NCBI GenBank assembly: GCA_023265735.1
Contig: JAHFSN010000083.1
Coordinates: 1 to 7,761 of the forward strand
DNA: 7,761 nucleotides
Reading direction: 5' to 3'
DNA from: Spirochaetaceae bacterium
GTDB taxonomy: Bacteria > Spirochaetota > Spirochaetia > JABEVK01
The position numbers and the translations under genes were made by a program. Below, piece after piece: positions 5,863 through 7,761 of this stretch (the stretch's first letter is position 1; each line of letters begins with the position of its first letter). A model generated the notes under the pieces. It searched no databases. It had not been told where the DNA came from and saw only the letters and a list, made by a program, of their open reading frames with translations.

Positions 5863-5868
5863 GGAATC

Positions 5869-6588
5869 ATGACAGAGACGTCCGAGGATTTCTCGGTCCA
5901 CCGGTTCGTAGGGGAGCTTTTTGAGGACCTGGGCCTAACCCTCCCCTCGTTGGGCTGTCAATTTCGGGGCGGCGTCACCGCGAACGCCCTGACGGCGCAC
6001 GGACAGCAGGCCCTCCTCAAGACCAAGCTTTTTCTTCTCTTTGCGGATCTGGCCACCAAATCTCGGAAGCTTGACGTCAAGTTTCGTCCGTTTAGCCAAG
6101 GGGAGAATCTTCAGTTCGGTTTCTTCTGCGAGCCCTTCTCCGCGGCCGACTGCCAGCATTTGCCCCGGTGGGACGCGTCGATCTTTGAAACCTTTGTTTC
6201 CGACGAGGGCCAGGGATTTCGGCTCACCCTTCCCGCCGGGGCGCCCCTCGAGGTGGGCCCCCCCGTCCACTGGAGGGAATTGGCCCAAATGTACGGCGGC
6301 GGCGCCAATGGACGAAAGGTTCTCGACAGCTTTCTCGAGCGAAGCGAGACCCTTGTGGGTAACCTGAAGGCAGCCGTCGAGTCCCGAAACCCCGAGCTGG
6401 TCCTGCGGCTGGCGCACACGCTCAAGGGATCGGCGCGGGGAGTGACGGCCCAGGCCTTGGCCGAGGCGGCCCTCCAGCTCGAAATGCTGGGCCGGTCTCG
6501 GGACTTGACGGAAGCCCCCGACCTTTACAAAGCCCTCTTGGTTACCTACGATGAGTTCATTCATTGGGTCAGGGAAGGTCAAACATAG
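5869..6588 (+). CDS. HPt (histidine phosphotransfer) domain protein with histidine-kinase-like N-terminal region
   Basis: The 239-aa cytoplasmic protein has a clear C-terminal HPt domain (about 135-235). LAHTLKGSARGV (181-192) carries the phospho-accepting His183 and the conserved Lys-Gly-Ser, and the ALQLEMLGR helix follows. HPt proteins pass phosphoryl groups between receiver domains of multistep phosphorelays. Residues 8-125 are not a recognised family. Their order (FSVHRFVGELFEDLG, then an LLKTKLFLLFAD helix, two strand-like stretches and GFRLTLP) recalls a shrunken histidine-kinase ATPase domain without its nucleotide-binding G boxes; this is inference. No DHp His-box or receiver domain is present, so partners must be encoded elsewhere. 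The ATG lacks an SD site but sits 6 bp after a good -10 box. The next gene's GTG shares the last base of this stop codon. Confidence 0.82.
   Translation: MTETSEDFSVHRFVGELFEDLGLTLPSLGCQFRGGVTANALTAHGQQALLKTKLFLLFADLATKSRKLDVKFRPFSQGENLQFGFFCEPFSAADCQHLPRWDASIFETFVSDEGQGFRLTLPAGAPLEVGPPVHWRELAQMYGGGANGRKVLDSFLERSETLVGNLKAAVESRNPELVLRLAHTLKGSARGVTAQALAEAALQLEMLGRSRDLTEAPDLYKALLVTYDEFIHWVREGQT
6572..6578 (+). promoter_or_regulatory. Shine-Dalgarno deciding the GTG start of the GIDE gene
   Basis: GGGAAGG, within the last codons of the HPt gene, stands 9 nt before the GTG at 6588. The alternative in-frame TTG at 6564 lies upstream of this site and has none of its own, so the GTG is preferred. Confidence 0.7.
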
Positions 6589-7379
6589 TGGGTCCGCTGA
6601 TTCTCGTATGTCTCCTCTGTTTGGGCGGGTCGGCGGCCAGTCTTTGGTGGTCCCGGAAGAGGGCCGAAGGCATGCGAAATGTGCTCGTCGCCGCCGAGCG
6701 GCCCGTCAGCCAGCTGATCGAAGATGCGGCCGGTGTAGCCCAGGAGATGGGCAGCGGCTCCTTTCGAGAACTGGTCAAGGTCCGGGGCCGCATCGAGTGT
6801 CCCAAGCCCCTGACGGCTGAATTGTCCCACACCCCGTGTGTTTCTTACCGGTATTCTGTAACCAGAGAATACGAAGAGGTTCTTTGGGAGAGAGACAAGG
6901 AAGGAAGGAGCGTCCGGCGGGTCCATCGCAAGAGCGAGGTCGTGGCATCGAACGAGGCGAGGACGACGTTTTGGCTGGACGACGGCACGGGTAAAATCCT
7001 TGTCCATCCGGAACGGGCGAAACTCGATCTGGTGAAGAGTCATTCCAGCTTCCAGCCGTTTCACACGGGGCCCTCCTCGTTCTCTGTGGGTTCCTTTGTG
7101 CTGAACTTGGGCTCGGCCCCGGGGGGGACCCTGGGGTACCGTTATGAAGAAGAGTGCCTTCCCCTGGACCAAGAGGTCACGGTAGTCGCCGAGGCGGGCG
7201 ACGGAGGGGGTGAACTGGGTCTCCGGTCGCCCGAGGCCGTGGACCAGCCCTTTCTGGTGACCCGGAATCTTCAGGAAGTGATTCGTCGAGACCGCTTGTC
7301 GGTGGCTATATTGAAAGGAATGTCTGTCGGTTTGGCCGTCGTGGCGGTCTTCATTTTCCTGTTGGGAGTCGTGCGTTGA
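6588..7379 (+). CDS. GIDE-domain membrane protein (bacterial MULAN/BAM-like)
   Basis: A 263-aa protein with an N-terminal membrane segment (about 3-21, followed by Arg/Lys) and a C-terminal one (about 239-261). Between them is a soluble domain that fits the GIDE family, the 'beside-a-membrane' region of eukaryotic mitochondrial E3 ligases MUL1/MAPL. The features are LVKVRGRIECPKPLTAELSH (62-81), the conserved CVSYRYSV (84-91), a charged insert, TTFWLDDGTGKILVHP (126-141) and GYRYEEECLPLDQEVTVVAEA (183-203). No RING finger is present, as in bacterial members, so ligase activity is not expected. The function of bacterial GIDE proteins is poorly known. The GTG start shares the final G of the HPt stop (TAGTG), and its TGA overlaps the next gene by 4 bp. 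Domain recognition is by motif, without a profile search. Confidence 0.75.
   Translation: MGPLILVCLLCLGGSAASLWWSRKRAEGMRNVLVAAERPVSQLIEDAAGVAQEMGSGSFRELVKVRGRIECPKPLTAELSHTPCVSYRYSVTREYEEVLWERDKEGRSVRRVHRKSEVVASNEARTTFWLDDGTGKILVHPERAKLDLVKSHSSFQPFHTGPSSFSVGSFVLNLGSAPGGTLGYRYEEECLPLDQEVTVVAEAGDGGGELGLRSPEAVDQPFLVTRNLQEVIRRDRLSVAILKGMSVGLAVVAVFIFLLGVVR
7364..7368 (+). promoter_or_regulatory. Shine-Dalgarno deciding the TTG start of the solute-binding protein
   Basis: GGGAG in the last codons of the GIDE gene lies 7 nt before the TTG at 7376, which opens directly into a signal peptide. No ATG or GTG start in this frame would keep the signal peptide intact. Confidence 0.7.
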
Positions 7380-7761
7380 TCCGAGCCTCCATTTTCTTCC
7401 TCTGCCTGGGGATCTTACCCTTGGCCGCCGACCCCGATATCCTTCGGGTGAACTTTGGCGCGAACTCGATTCAGACCGACCCGGTGAAGGGTCAGACCGC
7501 CCTCGAAGCCCAGGTGCTCACGGCCCTCTACGAAGGTCTTGTGGTCTACGATCCCCTCTCGTTGCGCCCCGAACCCGGAGCCGCCCAATCATGGGCCTTC
7601 TCGGACGACGGCCTGACCCTGACGTTTACGCTTCGAGACGGACTGACGTTCGAGGATGGCACACCGCTGACGGCCGGGGTGTTTCGAGACAGCTGGATTC
7701 GGCTCCTGACCCCGGCCACCGCCGCCCCATTTGCGTCTTTGCTCGACCCCGTCGTTGGTGC
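7376..7761 (+). CDS. Extracellular solute-binding protein family 5 (oligopeptide/dipeptide type), 5' part
   Basis: The reading frame is open to the window end (128 codons seen of an expected 500 or so). It begins with a short signal peptide (IRASIFFLCLGILPLAA) with likely cleavage just before DPDILRV. The mature start is typical of SBP_bac_5 (OppA/DppA family): LRVNFGANSIQTDPVKG, VLTALYEGLVVYDP, PEPGAAQSWAFSDDGLTLTF and LRDGLTFEDGTPLTA, then the DSW helix. Such proteins bind peptides, nickel or other ligands in the periplasm and deliver them to an ABC permease; some act as sensors. The TTG start overlaps the GIDE stop as TTGA (4 bp), so translation is coupled to the membrane protein and the HPt protein upstream. 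Permease genes, if present, lie outside the window. Ligand unknown. Confidence 0.88.
   Translation, partial: MIRASIFFLCLGILPLAADPDILRVNFGANSIQTDPVKGQTALEAQVLTALYEGLVVYDPLSLRPEPGAAQSWAFSDDGLTLTFTLRDGLTFEDGTPLTAGVFRDSWIRLLTPATAAPFASLLDPVVG

Noticed and set aside
6564..6587. TTG start at 6564 for the GIDE gene
   Set aside because: It has no SD of its own. The GTG at 6588 has GGGAAGG at 9 nt and begins right at the membrane segment.

Overview
The window is GC-rich DNA with tightly packed genes and strong Shine-Dalgarno (SD) sites. It encodes a predicted lipoprotein, secreted proteins and an oligopeptide-type binding protein, which suggests a diderm (Gram-negative-type) bacterium. Acidobacteriota, for example a Holophagae-like lineage, is my best guess from the overall look, but no marker here settles it. 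There are no rRNA or tRNA genes, transposases, phage genes or CRISPR arrays.

Left block (1-2231, minus strand): a three-gene run reading leftward. It holds an uncharacterised 91-aa protein, glmS (glucosamine-6-phosphate synthase) and the first 25 codons of a GH1 beta-glucosidase cut by the window edge. The gaps are 11 and 27 bp, so it is probably one transcript. Divergent to it across a 144-bp regulatory gap is a 758-aa predicted lipoprotein with the N- and C-terminal landmarks of a GH31 alpha-glucosidase. Its barrel is shortened and none of the usual catalytic motifs can be found, so it looks like a GH31-derived non-enzyme or a very divergent member.

Middle (4653-5792): a palindrome-rich non-coding element lies between convergent genes. 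It is followed by a minus-strand pair encoding the two halves of a YeeE/YedE-type sulfur-compound transporter, coupled by a 4-bp GTGA overlap.

Right block (5834-7761, plus strand): a promoter of leaderless layout drives a 239-aa HPt phosphotransfer protein. It overlaps by one base a GIDE-domain membrane protein (GTG start), which overlaps by 4 bp a family-5 solute-binding protein (TTG start) that runs off the window. The one-after-another overlaps imply co-translation of a phosphorelay protein, a membrane GIDE protein and a peptide-type binding protein. I do not recognise this as a described system, and it is one of the more interesting parts of the window together with the degenerate GH31-like protein.
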